Of a DNA stretch of 12,952 nucleotides, positions 5,385 to 12,934 are shown in pieces (positions within the stretch are counted from its first letter, which is position 1; each line of letters starts with the position of its first letter). The position numbers and the translations under genes are program-made. Origin of the DNA: an uncultured Bacilli bacterium (lineage in GTDB: Bacteria; Bacillota_I; Bacilli_A; RF39; UBA660); NCBI GenBank assembly GCA_934090795.1, contig CAKOJQ010000020.1, positions 1-12,952 on the forward strand. The letters run 5' to 3'. The notes under the pieces were generated by a model. The model had not been told where the DNA came from. It did no database searches and was given only the letters and a program-made list of their open reading frames with translations.

Positions 5385-6959
5385 ATGAGTAATAAAAATA
5401 AAAGTTTTTTTGTAATCTTATTTGCTACTTTCTTGTTTGTAACAATAATGGGAAATTCACTTAGTAATAAGATGATAGAAGTAGTTGATAGTAAAAGATT
5501 AAATATTTTAGCATCAGCTAGTAATAAACATTTAGAAAGTAAAATATATAAAAAAGGATATGACATTAATTTTACATATATGGGTGATATTGATATAGTA
5601 GATGAACTTAATAATAATGCTGATAAGTATGATGGAGTATGGATATCTAATTCAATGTGGTTATATATGCTAGATAATCAGTATTTAACAAGTAATTCTA
5701 AATCAATTGCTATTAGTCCAATCGTATTAGGAATAAGAAAAAGTAAAGCGAAAAAATTAGGTTTAATTGATAAAGAAATAACTAATAGTGATATTGTAGA
5801 ACTTGTTAAAAATAAAAAAATAAAATATGTTATGCCGTCTGTTACAAGTACTAATACTGGAGCTACTGCATATATTGGATTTCTTAATTCACTTGCAGGT
5901 AACCCGGAAATTTTAGTAGAAAAAGATTTAGATAATACTAAGTTAGTTACTGAACTTAAAAATTTATTTTCAGGTACTTTGAGAGTTAGTGGTGATGAGG
6001 ATTATTTAAAAGAGATGTTTTTAAATAATGATGAGTATGAGGCTATAATTACTGATGAAGCATCTTTAATAGATATAAATAAACAATTAAAAAAAGATAA
6101 TAAAGAAGAATTATATTTATTTTATCCTAAAGATGGGGTATCAATAAATGATATGACTCTTGCTTATATAAGTACTGATAAAAGTAAAGAAAAAGATTTT
6201 TTAGATTTTCAAAGATTTTTATTAAGTGAAAAAGGACAAGAATTATTACAAGATAATGGTTATCGTACTTGGTATGGTGGTATTAATAATGATGTAGATG
6301 CTGAGGTATTTAATCCTGATTGGGGAATTGATACTAGTAAATATTTAAATGTAACTAATTTTCCATCTAAGAAAGTTATTACAAAAGCTATAAATGTTTA
6401 TATAGAAAGCTTAAGAAAACCTACTCATGCAGTTTTTTGTTTAGACTATTCAGGTAGTATGTCTGGTGAGGGGATAGAAGAGTTAAGAAAAGCGATGAAC
6501 TATATTTTAGATAGTGATGAATCTTCTAAGGATAGATTACAATTTTCAAAGAATGATAAAATTACTGTTATAACTTTTAGTAGCAGTGTTACGAATGTTT
6601 GGAGTTCAACGGGTAGTGATACAAGTTCTTTAATTGAAAATATTAATAATTATAAAGTTGGAGGTTCTACTGCTTTATATGATGCAATTGAAAAAGGGTT
6701 AGAAGTATTAAAAAATGAAAGTGATGAATATACAACTACAATAATTGCTATGACTGATGGATACGCTAATGAGGGAAGTTTTAATACATTATCTAAATAT
6801 TATAAAAAATTAAATAAGGAAGTGCCTGTTTATAGTATAACGTTTGGTATGGCTAGTCTAAAACAACTTAATAATATTGCTAAACTTACTAATGCTAAGG
6901 TGTTTGATGGAACTGAAAATTTATTAGAAGCGTTTAAAGAAGTAAGGAGCTATAACTAA
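5385..6959 (+). CDS. Membrane-anchored solute-binding-like domain fused to a vWA domain
   Basis: Start ATG 5385 (MSNKNKSFF) lies seven bases after GGATGG; a GTG one codon earlier is possible. The 524-residue product begins with a hydrophobic signal or anchor segment (about 7-25) with no lipobox cysteine, so most of it should be outside the cytoplasmic membrane. Residues of about 35-310 look like a periplasmic-binding-protein fold of the extracellular solute-binding type (YDGVWISNSMW, VTSTNTGATAYIGF, FLLSEKGQELL). Residues of about 348-520 are a vWA domain with a complete MIDAS metal site: D354-x-S356-x-S358 (in DYSGSMSG), T429 (GGSTALYDAI) and D458 (MTDGYAN). Such domains bind protein partners through a divalent metal. 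It is the first gene of the five-gene operon; xpaC starts one base after its stop. No ABC permease is nearby, so a signalling or assembly role is more likely than transport; this is inference. Confidence 0.88.
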   Translation: MSNKNKSFFVILFATFLFVTIMGNSLSNKMIEVVDSKRLNILASASNKHLESKIYKKGYDINFTYMGDIDIVDELNNNADKYDGVWISNSMWLYMLDNQYLTSNSKSIAISPIVLGIRKSKAKKLGLIDKEITNSDIVELVKNKKIKYVMPSVTSTNTGATAYIGFLNSLAGNPEILVEKDLDNTKLVTELKNLFSGTLRVSGDEDYLKEMFLNNDEYEAIITDEASLIDINKQLKKDNKEELYLFYPKDGVSINDMTLAYISTDKSKEKDFLDFQRFLLSEKGQELLQDNGYRTWYGGINNDVDAEVFNPDWGIDTSKYLNVTNFPSKKVITKAINVYIESLRKPTHAVFCLDYSGSMSGEGIEELRKAMNYILDSDESSKDRLQFSKNDKITVITFSSSVTNVWSSTGSDTSSLIENINNYKVGGSTALYDAIEKGLEVLKNESDEYTTTIIAMTDGYANEGSFNTLSKYYKKLNKEVPVYSITFGMASLKQLNNIAKLTNAKVFDGTENLLEAFKEVRSYN

Positions 6960-6960
6960 A

Positions 6961-7584
6961 ATGAAGATTAAAAATAAAGAAGTTGTTTCGGCTCTTGCTG
7001 GTAGTGCTTTCTTTGCAGTTCCTTACTTAACACTTGCTGTTCCATTTATTCCATCATTATTAATTGGAGCAGCAGCATTTACTGCTGGTGAGTTAATACT
7101 TGCCTTTGATAATAAAAGTGAAAAAATAGTTTATGAAAAGTTAGATAAAAAAATAGATATTGCTAGAAATGATTCTAAAGCAATATATGATATGCGTAAA
7201 AAGATAGATGATAGTGATATAGTTAAATATATAAGTGAAATATGGGATAATGCGAATAAGATAATTAATACAGTTGAAAAAGATAATAAAAAGATTAGAA
7301 ATATTAATAATTTTTTTGATTATTATTTACCAGTTACACTTAGCATAATTAAAAGATATGATGAAATAGAAAATCAAGATTTATCTTCTAAAGAAATGAA
7401 GGAATTTACTAAAAATACCAAAGAAATGCTTAAAACTGCTAATGAAGCTTTTAGTAAAATATTGGATAGTTTATATCAAAATGATATTATAAATATAGAT
7501 GCGGATATGAAAGTATTTAATTCAATGCTTAAAGCGGATGGTTTTGATGATGAAGAAATAATTAAGGAGGATAACAATGAATAA
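6961..7584 (+). CDS. xpaC: XpaC-family membrane protein
   Basis: The 207-residue product starts at ATG 6961, one base after the preceding stop, with AAGGAG at 6944-6949. Residues of about 8-48 form two hydrophobic segments (SALAGSAFFAVPYLTLAVPF and IPSLLIGAAAFTAGELILAF), probably a membrane hairpin. The rest is charged, helical and likely cytoplasmic, ending in an acidic tail. Topology, size and position before a telA gene match the XpaC family, named for a 5-bromo-4-chloroindolyl phosphate hydrolysis phenotype in Bacillus; no catalytic residues are evident and the biochemical role of the family is not established. In B. subtilis xpaC sits next to yaaN, a TelA homologue. Here a gene for a binding-protein-like product is placed between the pair; its start overlaps the xpaC end by eight bases. 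Confidence 0.75.
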   Translation: MKIKNKEVVSALAGSAFFAVPYLTLAVPFIPSLLIGAAAFTAGELILAFDNKSEKIVYEKLDKKIDIARNDSKAIYDMRKKIDDSDIVKYISEIWDNANKIINTVEKDNKKIRNINNFFDYYLPVTLSIIKRYDEIENQDLSSKEMKEFTKNTKEMLKTANEAFSKILDSLYQNDIINIDADMKVFNSMLKADGFDDEEIIKEDNNE

Positions 7585-8764
7585 AAAATATATAGGAATT
7601 GGAATTTTTATATTACTTATAGGGTTAATAGTAGGTATTAAGTTTATTGGTGATAAAAATGATGGTGCAAGTACAAACATTACAACTATATATGTAGCAA
7701 CTGGTGGTGGTAAAGAAGATTTTATTGCTGATAGTGAAGTTGCAAATATTCTTTTAAAGAAATATAAAATTAAAGTTGTTTATGATAATTGGAGTAATGG
7801 AAAAACAATTAGTAAACCTTTAATAAGAGAAAGTGTTAATTTAGGTAATAGTGAAGTTATAACTAAAATTAAAAATGGTGAAAGTATTAGTATTAATAGT
7901 GATGATGTTAGTAAGTATGATGCGTTATTTACATCTGATCAAAGATTTTATGATTATTATAAGTTATCTCCTGATAAATCTAAGAATGAAGCTGATAGAT
8001 ATTATGTATTAGATGGTGGTTTAACTCTTAATACACCAATAGTTATATATAGTTGGAAAGAAGTTGTTAATTCTCTAATAAAAGAGAAAATTGTTACTAA
8101 TGAAGATGGGGTTTATTATATAACTGATATGAATAAATTAATTGATTATATATTAAATGGTAAAAAATGGAAAGATATTGGACTTAAAGATTTATATGGG
8201 AATATTAATATAGCATCTACTGATCCAGTGTCATCATCTCCTGGTGCTACATATTATGGACTATTATTATCCATATTAAGTGGTGGAGAAATTAACGATG
8301 CTACAATTGAAACTAATTTAAAGAAATTAAAGGTATTTTATCAAAAGAGTGGTTATATGAATAATACACCAGCTGATTTATTTGAGAGATATTTAAAAAC
8401 TGGTATGGGTGGTGAACCTATGATAGTTGATTATGAAAAGAGCATAATTGATTTTGCTAATTCTAATCCAACGGGATTTAATCAGGTAAAAGATGATATT
8501 GTAGTTTTATATCCTAAACCAACTATTTGGAATTCTCATTGTTTAACTATTTTTAGTGAAAATGGTAAAAAGTTATTACAAGCATTTGAAGATGAAGAAA
8601 TAAGTAAAATTGCTTGGGAAAAATATGGATTTAGAACAGGTGTTACTGGAACAAGTGTAAGTACTAGTGACCTAGGAATAGGCATTCCTAGTAAAATAAC
8701 TAGTACTGTAACTAGTTTAAAAATGAATTATTATAATGAATTAATAGAATATTTAAGTAAGTAG
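7577..8764 (+). CDS. Second membrane-anchored solute-binding-like protein
   Basis: A strong AAGGAGG (7564-7570) precedes ATG 7577, and the start overlaps the xpaC end by eight bases. The 395-residue protein has an uncleaved-looking N-terminal anchor (about 4-22, YIGIGIFILLIGLIVGI) and no lipobox cysteine. The rest resembles an extracellular solute-binding protein: TTIYVATGGGKEDF near the start, DALFTSDQRFYDYY, INIASTDPVSSSPGATYYGL and, near the end, EKYGFRTGVTG. These blocks line up with the binding domain of the first operon protein (VTSTNTGATAYIGF, NGYRTWYGG), so the two are probably paralogues, here without a vWA domain. The substrate is unknown. No transporter components accompany it. Confidence 0.82.
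   Translation: MNKKYIGIGIFILLIGLIVGIKFIGDKNDGASTNITTIYVATGGGKEDFIADSEVANILLKKYKIKVVYDNWSNGKTISKPLIRESVNLGNSEVITKIKNGESISINSDDVSKYDALFTSDQRFYDYYKLSPDKSKNEADRYYVLDGGLTLNTPIVIYSWKEVVNSLIKEKIVTNEDGVYYITDMNKLIDYILNGKKWKDIGLKDLYGNINIASTDPVSSSPGATYYGLLLSILSGGEINDATIETNLKKLKVFYQKSGYMNNTPADLFERYLKTGMGGEPMIVDYEKSIIDFANSNPTGFNQVKDDIVVLYPKPTIWNSHCLTIFSENGKKLLQAFEDEEISKIAWEKYGFRTGVTGTSVSTSDLGIGIPSKITSTVTSLKMNYYNELIEYLSK
8671..8692 (+). repeat. Perfect 8-bp inverted repeat inside a coding region
   Basis: CTAGGAAT (8672-8679) and ATTCCTAG (8684-8691) flank the four-base loop AGGC within codons for DLGIGIPSK near the 3' end of the second solute-binding-like gene. ACTAGT occurs three times around it (8663, 8699, 8711). 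It could be an mRNA hairpin about 80 bases upstream of the telA start, or simply reflect codon choice; there is no T-run. Confidence 0.4.
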
Positions 8765-8772
8765 GAGAAAAT

Positions 8773-9921
8773 ATGAATATAGAATTAAAAGTAGAAGATA
8801 AATTAAATAGTGAAAATGTTAGTAAGATAACTGAATCTGGAAAAGAAATAACAGATAAAGTAATTGAAAAATCTTTAAATTATGATGCATTATCTGATAG
8901 TGAGAAAAAAGCAGTTGATGAATTTCTTACTAAAATAGATGTTATGGATCAAAATTTAGTTCTTCAATATGGAGCTAAGGCTCAAAATAAAATTAGTACT
9001 TTTTCAGATACAGTACTAGAAGATGTTAAAACTAAGGATATTGGAGATACTGGGGCTTTGCTAGCTAATTTAGTAGGTGAAATTAAATCATTTAATTCAT
9101 CTATTGGAAGTGAAAAGAAAGGTATATTTAAATTATTTAGTAGTGCTAAGAAAGAAATTGATACTGTAATTGCTAAATATAATAAGATAGAAAAAAATGT
9201 TGATTTAATTGAAAAAGATTTAGAGAAAAATAAAGTACAATTACTTAAAGATATCACCATTTTTGATACTATGTATGAAAAGAATTTAGAATATTTTAAA
9301 GAAATTTCTTTGTATATTATTGCTGGTGAGAAAAAATTAGAGGAACTTAAGAATGTTACTTTAATTGAAGCTCAAAAAAAATATAGTGAAACTCATGATC
9401 AATTAGATGCTCAAAAAGTTCAAGATTTAGAAAGTCAAATTAATCGTTTTGAAAAGAAATTATATGATTTAAAAACAACTAGAATTATTTCAATTCAAAT
9501 GGCTCCACAAATTAGATTATTACAAAATAATGATGCTGAATTAGTTGAAAAAATTCAAAGTTCAATTACTAATACGATTCCATTATGGAAAAATCAAATG
9601 GTTTTAGCGTTAGGCATTAATAATTCTAAGAAGGCTTTGCAAGAACAACAAGCTGTTTCTAATCTTACAAATGAGATGTTAAGGAAAAATAGTGAAACTT
9701 TAAAACAAGGATCAATAGATATTGCCACTGAAGCAGAAAAATCTATTATTGATATTGAAACTCTTAAGAAAACTAATCAAGATTTAATTGAAACTATTGA
9801 TAGTGTTATAAAGATTCATGAAGAAGGACATGCAAAGAGAATGGAAGCAGAAGCTGAACTTGAAAATATTGAAAAAGAATTAAAGAATAAATTAATTGAA
9901 ATAAATGTACCTAAAGCATAA
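8773..9921 (+). CDS. telA: TelA-family protein (toxic anion resistance family)
   Basis: Family members are named for tellurite resistance (TelA/KlaA) and are also linked to tolerance of cell-envelope stress; their molecular action is not settled. The 382-residue product is soluble and almost wholly helical, with long coiled-coil stretches. It carries the family signatures: LLKDITIFDTMYEKNLEYF near residue 155-175, then TTRIISIQMAPQIRLLQNND and IQSSITNTIPLWKNQMVLAL in the region 235-280. A Lys/Glu-rich coiled coil forms the C-terminus. ATG 8773 follows AGGAG (8763-8767), which overlaps the stop of the previous gene, so translation is tightly coupled. A terminator hairpin begins at its last codons and separates it from the AAA+ gene. 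Confidence 0.93.
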   Translation: MNIELKVEDKLNSENVSKITESGKEITDKVIEKSLNYDALSDSEKKAVDEFLTKIDVMDQNLVLQYGAKAQNKISTFSDTVLEDVKTKDIGDTGALLANLVGEIKSFNSSIGSEKKGIFKLFSSAKKEIDTVIAKYNKIEKNVDLIEKDLEKNKVQLLKDITIFDTMYEKNLEYFKEISLYIIAGEKKLEELKNVTLIEAQKKYSETHDQLDAQKVQDLESQINRFEKKLYDLKTTRIISIQMAPQIRLLQNNDAELVEKIQSSITNTIPLWKNQMVLALGINNSKKALQEQQAVSNLTNEMLRKNSETLKQGSIDIATEAEKSIIDIETLKKTNQDLIETIDSVIKIHEEGHAKRMEAEAELENIEKELKNKLIEINVPKA

Positions 9922-9938
9922 AATTATTATGCTTTTTT
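9913..9938 (+). terminator. Intra-operon terminator or attenuator between telA and the AAA+ gene
   Basis: AAAGCATAA (9913-9921) pairs with TTATGCTTT (9927-9935) across a five-base loop, and six Ts run from 9933 to 9938. The 5' arm is the end of telA, including its stop codon. The AAA+ gene begins only 21 bases downstream, with its ribosome binding site between, and no clear promoter is visible in that gap. The hairpin therefore probably lets only part of the transcripts reach the ATPase gene. Terminating telA ribosomes would cover the 5' arm, which might couple read-through to translation. Confidence 0.7.
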
Positions 9939-9958
9939 CGTAAATAAAGGAGAAATAA

Positions 9959-11485
9959 ATGGATAATAGAAGATTGTTAGATGATGTTTATAAAGATTTC
10001 TTTGGGGATAAAGTGTTAACTAATATAAATCAAAAAGAAGAACAAAAAGTAGATATAAATCAAATAGATAATATGTTACTTGAAGATGATTCAAAAGAAT
10101 TATTAAAGAAAATGATTACTTATATTAAAAGTTATAAAGATGGTGTATATATTAATTTTAATATGTTATTATATGGAAATAATAAGGAGACATTAGATAA
10201 TATTGTTAATTTGTTAAAAAGTGTTAGTTCAAAATATTTAATAAATAATAATGTAAGTTATGTTTCTTTAAACGAATTAGATAATATTATTAAGTTAAGA
10301 GATTATTATAAATCTGGTATTGTTGTTATTAGTAATTTTTTAGGGTTAAATAATAATGATATAAATAAATTAATTCATATTTTAAAGGATAATAGTAAGA
10401 ATAAAAATATTGTTATATTAAATGATAGAGATGATGTATTAAAAGATTTTATTAAAAATGATAATGAATTAGAAAATAGTTATTTTAGTTATCATTTAAA
10501 TGAAGTATTACCTGATACTGAGTATATAATTAATGATATTAAGAATAGATTAAATAAAGAAATAGATAATGAAAAATTAGAAGATTATATAAATAATAGT
10601 TTTAATAAAAGCAGTTTAGATTATTCTACTTTCAGAGATAATTTAGTTAGTTATATTGCATTTAACGGGGATGTTCCTATTTTAAATAAAGAAAAAGGTA
10701 TTGATGATATATTAAAAGAATTAAATAGTTTAATTGGATTAGATGATATTAAGAAAACAATTTATGAGTTAATAGATTTAATTTCTTTAAAGAAGAAGAC
10801 AAATGGTGATGTAAAAATAAATGATGTTAATTTACATATGGTCTTTTTAGGTAATCCGGGAACTGGTAAGACAACTGTTGCTAGAATACTTGCTAATATT
10901 TTATATGATTTAAAATATATTAAGTATAATAAATTAGTTGAAGTAACTGCTAAGGATTTAGTTGGTGAATATGTTGGTCAAACTGGTCCTAAAACAAGTG
11001 CAATTATTAATAAGGCTATGGGTGGAGTATTATTTATAGATGAGGCATATACTTTATATAGTAAAAATAATAGTTATAATGAAGAGGCAGTAGCAACATT
11101 AATTAAGGCTATGGAAGATTATCGAGGAGATTTTGTAGTTATATTTGCTGGTTATACTAAAGAGATGAAACCATTTTTAGAATCTAATTCAGGTATTAAA
11201 TCAAGAATTGGTTATACTTTTAATTTTCCAAATTATACAAGTAGTGAATTATTAGAAATATTTAAGTTATTTGTTGGAAAGTCTAACTTTAAAATAGATG
11301 ATGATGCTTTAAGTAAAGTAGAGAATATATTTGAAAAACATATTGATGATGATAATTTTGGTAATGCAAGGTATGCTAGAAATTTATATGAAAAGTGTAT
11401 TATTAAGCATGCTAGTAACTGCAAAGATGTAAATGATAAAGAAAGATTAGAAACTATTTTAAAAGAAGATGTAGTTGAAATTTAA
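9959..11485 (+). CDS. CbxX/CfqX-type AAA+ ATPase with degenerate N-terminal AAA-like module
   Basis: ATG 9959 follows AGGAG (9948-9952) at good spacing; the product has 508 residues. The C-terminal AAA+ domain (about 255-490) is complete: Walker A GNPGTGKTT at 298-306, Walker B VLFIDEAY with D361/E362, sensor 1 in VVIFAGYT, an arginine finger candidate R416 (GIKSRIGY) and a sensor 2 motif GNARYARN near 468-475. VGEYVGQTG is a typical pore-loop region of the CbxX/CfqX (CbbX, SpoVK-like) class, whose members are ATP-driven protein remodelers. The N-terminal half (about 40-220) looks like a decayed AAA fold: LLYGNNKETLDN (G73-K76) in place of a P-loop, GIVVISNF (120-127) in place of Walker B and NIVILNDRDD as a sensor-1-like strand. 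The protein is cytoplasmic. It probably acts on TelA or on the cytoplasmic side of XpaC; that is inference from context. Confidence 0.9.
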   Translation: MDNRRLLDDVYKDFFGDKVLTNINQKEEQKVDINQIDNMLLEDDSKELLKKMITYIKSYKDGVYINFNMLLYGNNKETLDNIVNLLKSVSSKYLINNNVSYVSLNELDNIIKLRDYYKSGIVVISNFLGLNNNDINKLIHILKDNSKNKNIVILNDRDDVLKDFIKNDNELENSYFSYHLNEVLPDTEYIINDIKNRLNKEIDNEKLEDYINNSFNKSSLDYSTFRDNLVSYIAFNGDVPILNKEKGIDDILKELNSLIGLDDIKKTIYELIDLISLKKKTNGDVKINDVNLHMVFLGNPGTGKTTVARILANILYDLKYIKYNKLVEVTAKDLVGEYVGQTGPKTSAIINKAMGGVLFIDEAYTLYSKNNSYNEEAVATLIKAMEDYRGDFVVIFAGYTKEMKPFLESNSGIKSRIGYTFNFPNYTSSELLEIFKLFVGKSNFKIDDDALSKVENIFEKHIDDDNFGNARYARNLYEKCIIKHASNCKDVNDKERLETILKEDVVEI

Positions 11486-11553
11486 AAATCTTACGGAATG
11501 AAAATACAAAATCTCACGGAATGAGAATGTAAAATCTTACGGAATATGATTCA
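11485..11553 (+). repeat. Three contiguous 23-bp repeats
   Basis: Units at 11485-11507, 11508-11530 and 11531-11553 share AAAATCT(T/C)ACGGAAT, with the remainder of each unit diverging, most in the third copy. The second unit can fold as TCTCA-CGGAA-TGAGA; the other two form only weaker versions. The array starts at the last base of the AAA+ stop codon and ends 27 bases before the start of the DUF4143 gene. There are no spacers, so it is not CRISPR. It might bind a regulator of the following gene. I see no clear promoter between the two genes. Confidence 0.85.
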
Positions 11554-11580
11554 CTTAATAATGATAGTTTGGGTGGTATT

Positions 11581-12858
11581 ATGGAAACAATAAATTATAG
11601 AAAAAGAATAATTGATGAAAAAATTGAAAGATATTTAAGACTATTTGGTGCTGTGTGTTTAAGTGGAATAAGATTTTCAGGCAAAACATGGACTGCTAGA
11701 TATCATGCAAAAAGTGAATCTTTGCTATATGTTAATACGGCAGCTGGAGCCAATGAGTTAGAACTTGCTAAAATGTCACCTCAGGTAATTCTTGAGGGGG
11801 AAAAACCAAAACTGATTGATGAGTGGCAAGAAGCTACAAATCTTTGGGATGAAATAAGATATGATGTCGATAGAACAGGATTAAAAGGACAATATATTTT
11901 AACAGGTTCAAGTACTCCTAAAAGAGAAGGTATTTCACATAGTGGAGCCGGAAGATTCGGGAAAATTAATATGAGAACTATGTCACTTTATGAAACTGGT
12001 GATTCAACTGGTGATATATCATTAAAAGATATTTGTGAAGGAAAATTTATAGATAAAGCAACTGGTAAAGTAGAACTTAGAAATCTTGCCAGATTAATTA
12101 TTCGTGGTGGCTTTCCTGGAAATATAAATTATTCTGCTAGTGATGCAAAAGAAATAGTTAATGAGTATATAAATTTAATAATAAATGATGATTTATATAG
12201 ATTGGATGGTATTAGTAGGGATAAACATAAGGTAAAGCTGTTACTTAAGTCTTTGGCTAGAAATGAAAGTACAACTGTAACTAATAGTACATTAAAAAAT
12301 GATATTAAAGAAATAGATAATGAAGACATTGATGTTGATACTTTATCTTCATATTTAGATGCGTTCGATAGATTATTCTTACTTGATAATGATGAGCCAT
12401 TTAGTACAAATATAAGATCTAGTGTAAGAGTTAAACAAGCAGAAAAAAGACATTTTGCTGATCCATCTATGGCTTGTGCTCTTCTTAATATAACTGAAGA
12501 TAAACTTATTAATGATTTAGAAACTTTTGGTTTTCTATTTGAATCATTAGTTATACACGATTTAAAAGTATATGCTGATAGTTTTAATGCTAAATGTTAT
12601 CATTATCAAGATTATCAAAATAAGGAAATTGATCAAGTAATTGAACTAGAAGATGGTTCATGGTGTGCATTTGAAATAAAATTAGGTGCTAATCAAATTG
12701 ATAATGCGGCTAAGAATTTAATAAATATAAGAGATTCTATATTAAAAGATAATGGTAAAGCACAGAGCACATTATGCGTTATTTGTGGGCTTACTTCAGC
12801 TGCATATAAAAGGCCAGATGGTGTATATATTGTACCAATTACGGCTTTAAAAAACTAA
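11581..12858 (+). CDS. DUF4143-type ATPase (AAA domain plus C-terminal nuclease-like region)
   Basis: Start ATG 11581 (METINYRKR) has a modest ribosome binding site (GGGTGG) 4-6 bases upstream; a TTG at 11569 in frame is less likely. The 425-residue protein has Walker A GIRFSGKT (29-36), Walker B PKLIDEWQ (D80, E81) and the family's ILTGSSTP (near 111-118). The DUF4143 part follows, with KEIDQVIEL and WCAFEIKLG near the end. D351 with E365-x-K367 fits a PD-(D/E)xK nuclease-like fold; catalytic activity is not shown. Such ATPases are common as scattered, horizontally moving single genes, and their role is unknown. It has no partner gene here, and its GGA/GCA/CTT codons look a little richer than those of its neighbours, in line with separate acquisition. 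I do not count it as part of the TelA operon. Confidence 0.9.
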   Translation: METINYRKRIIDEKIERYLRLFGAVCLSGIRFSGKTWTARYHAKSESLLYVNTAAGANELELAKMSPQVILEGEKPKLIDEWQEATNLWDEIRYDVDRTGLKGQYILTGSSTPKREGISHSGAGRFGKINMRTMSLYETGDSTGDISLKDICEGKFIDKATGKVELRNLARLIIRGGFPGNINYSASDAKEIVNEYINLIINDDLYRLDGISRDKHKVKLLLKSLARNESTTVTNSTLKNDIKEIDNEDIDVDTLSSYLDAFDRLFLLDNDEPFSTNIRSSVRVKQAEKRHFADPSMACALLNITEDKLINDLETFGFLFESLVIHDLKVYADSFNAKCYHYQDYQNKEIDQVIELEDGSWCAFEIKLGANQIDNAAKNLINIRDSILKDNGKAQSTLCVICGLTSAAYKRPDGVYIVPITALKN

Positions 12859-12893
12859 AATAGCTATTATAAACGTATGTATAAAAAGAGATA

Positions 12894-12934
12894 TTGAAAA
12901 ATTTAATGCTTACCGTCAAGCGAACATTTTTCAA
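12894..12934. repeat. Nested inverted repeat near the right edge
   Basis: TTGAAAAAT (12894-12902) is complementary to ATTTTTCAA (12926-12934). Inside them GCTT (12908-12911) pairs with AAGC (12918-12921) around ACCGTC. The sequence after the DUF4143 stop (12859-12952) otherwise holds no gene. The AT-rich tail that follows is not a clean T-run, so it is not a typical terminator; it might be the edge of a dispersed repeat or a weak terminator for the ATPase gene. Confidence 0.5.

Noticed and set aside
5219..5566. Minus-strand open frame over the tRNA terminator and the start of the vWA gene
   Set aside because: It lacks a ribosome binding site, overlaps the promoter and coding start of a well-supported gene, and shows no recognisable family.
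5385..8764. An ABC importer operon based on the two solute-binding-like domains
   Set aside because: No permease or transport ATPase gene is present; the only ATPase in the unit is an AAA+ remodeler.
11485..11553. CRISPR array
   Set aside because: The 23-bp units are contiguous with no spacers, only three copies exist, and no cas genes are present.
11581..12858. DUF4143 ATPase as a sixth member of the TelA operon
   Set aside because: It is separated by a repeat array, has a weaker ribosome binding site and different codon feel, and its family is known as scattered single genes.
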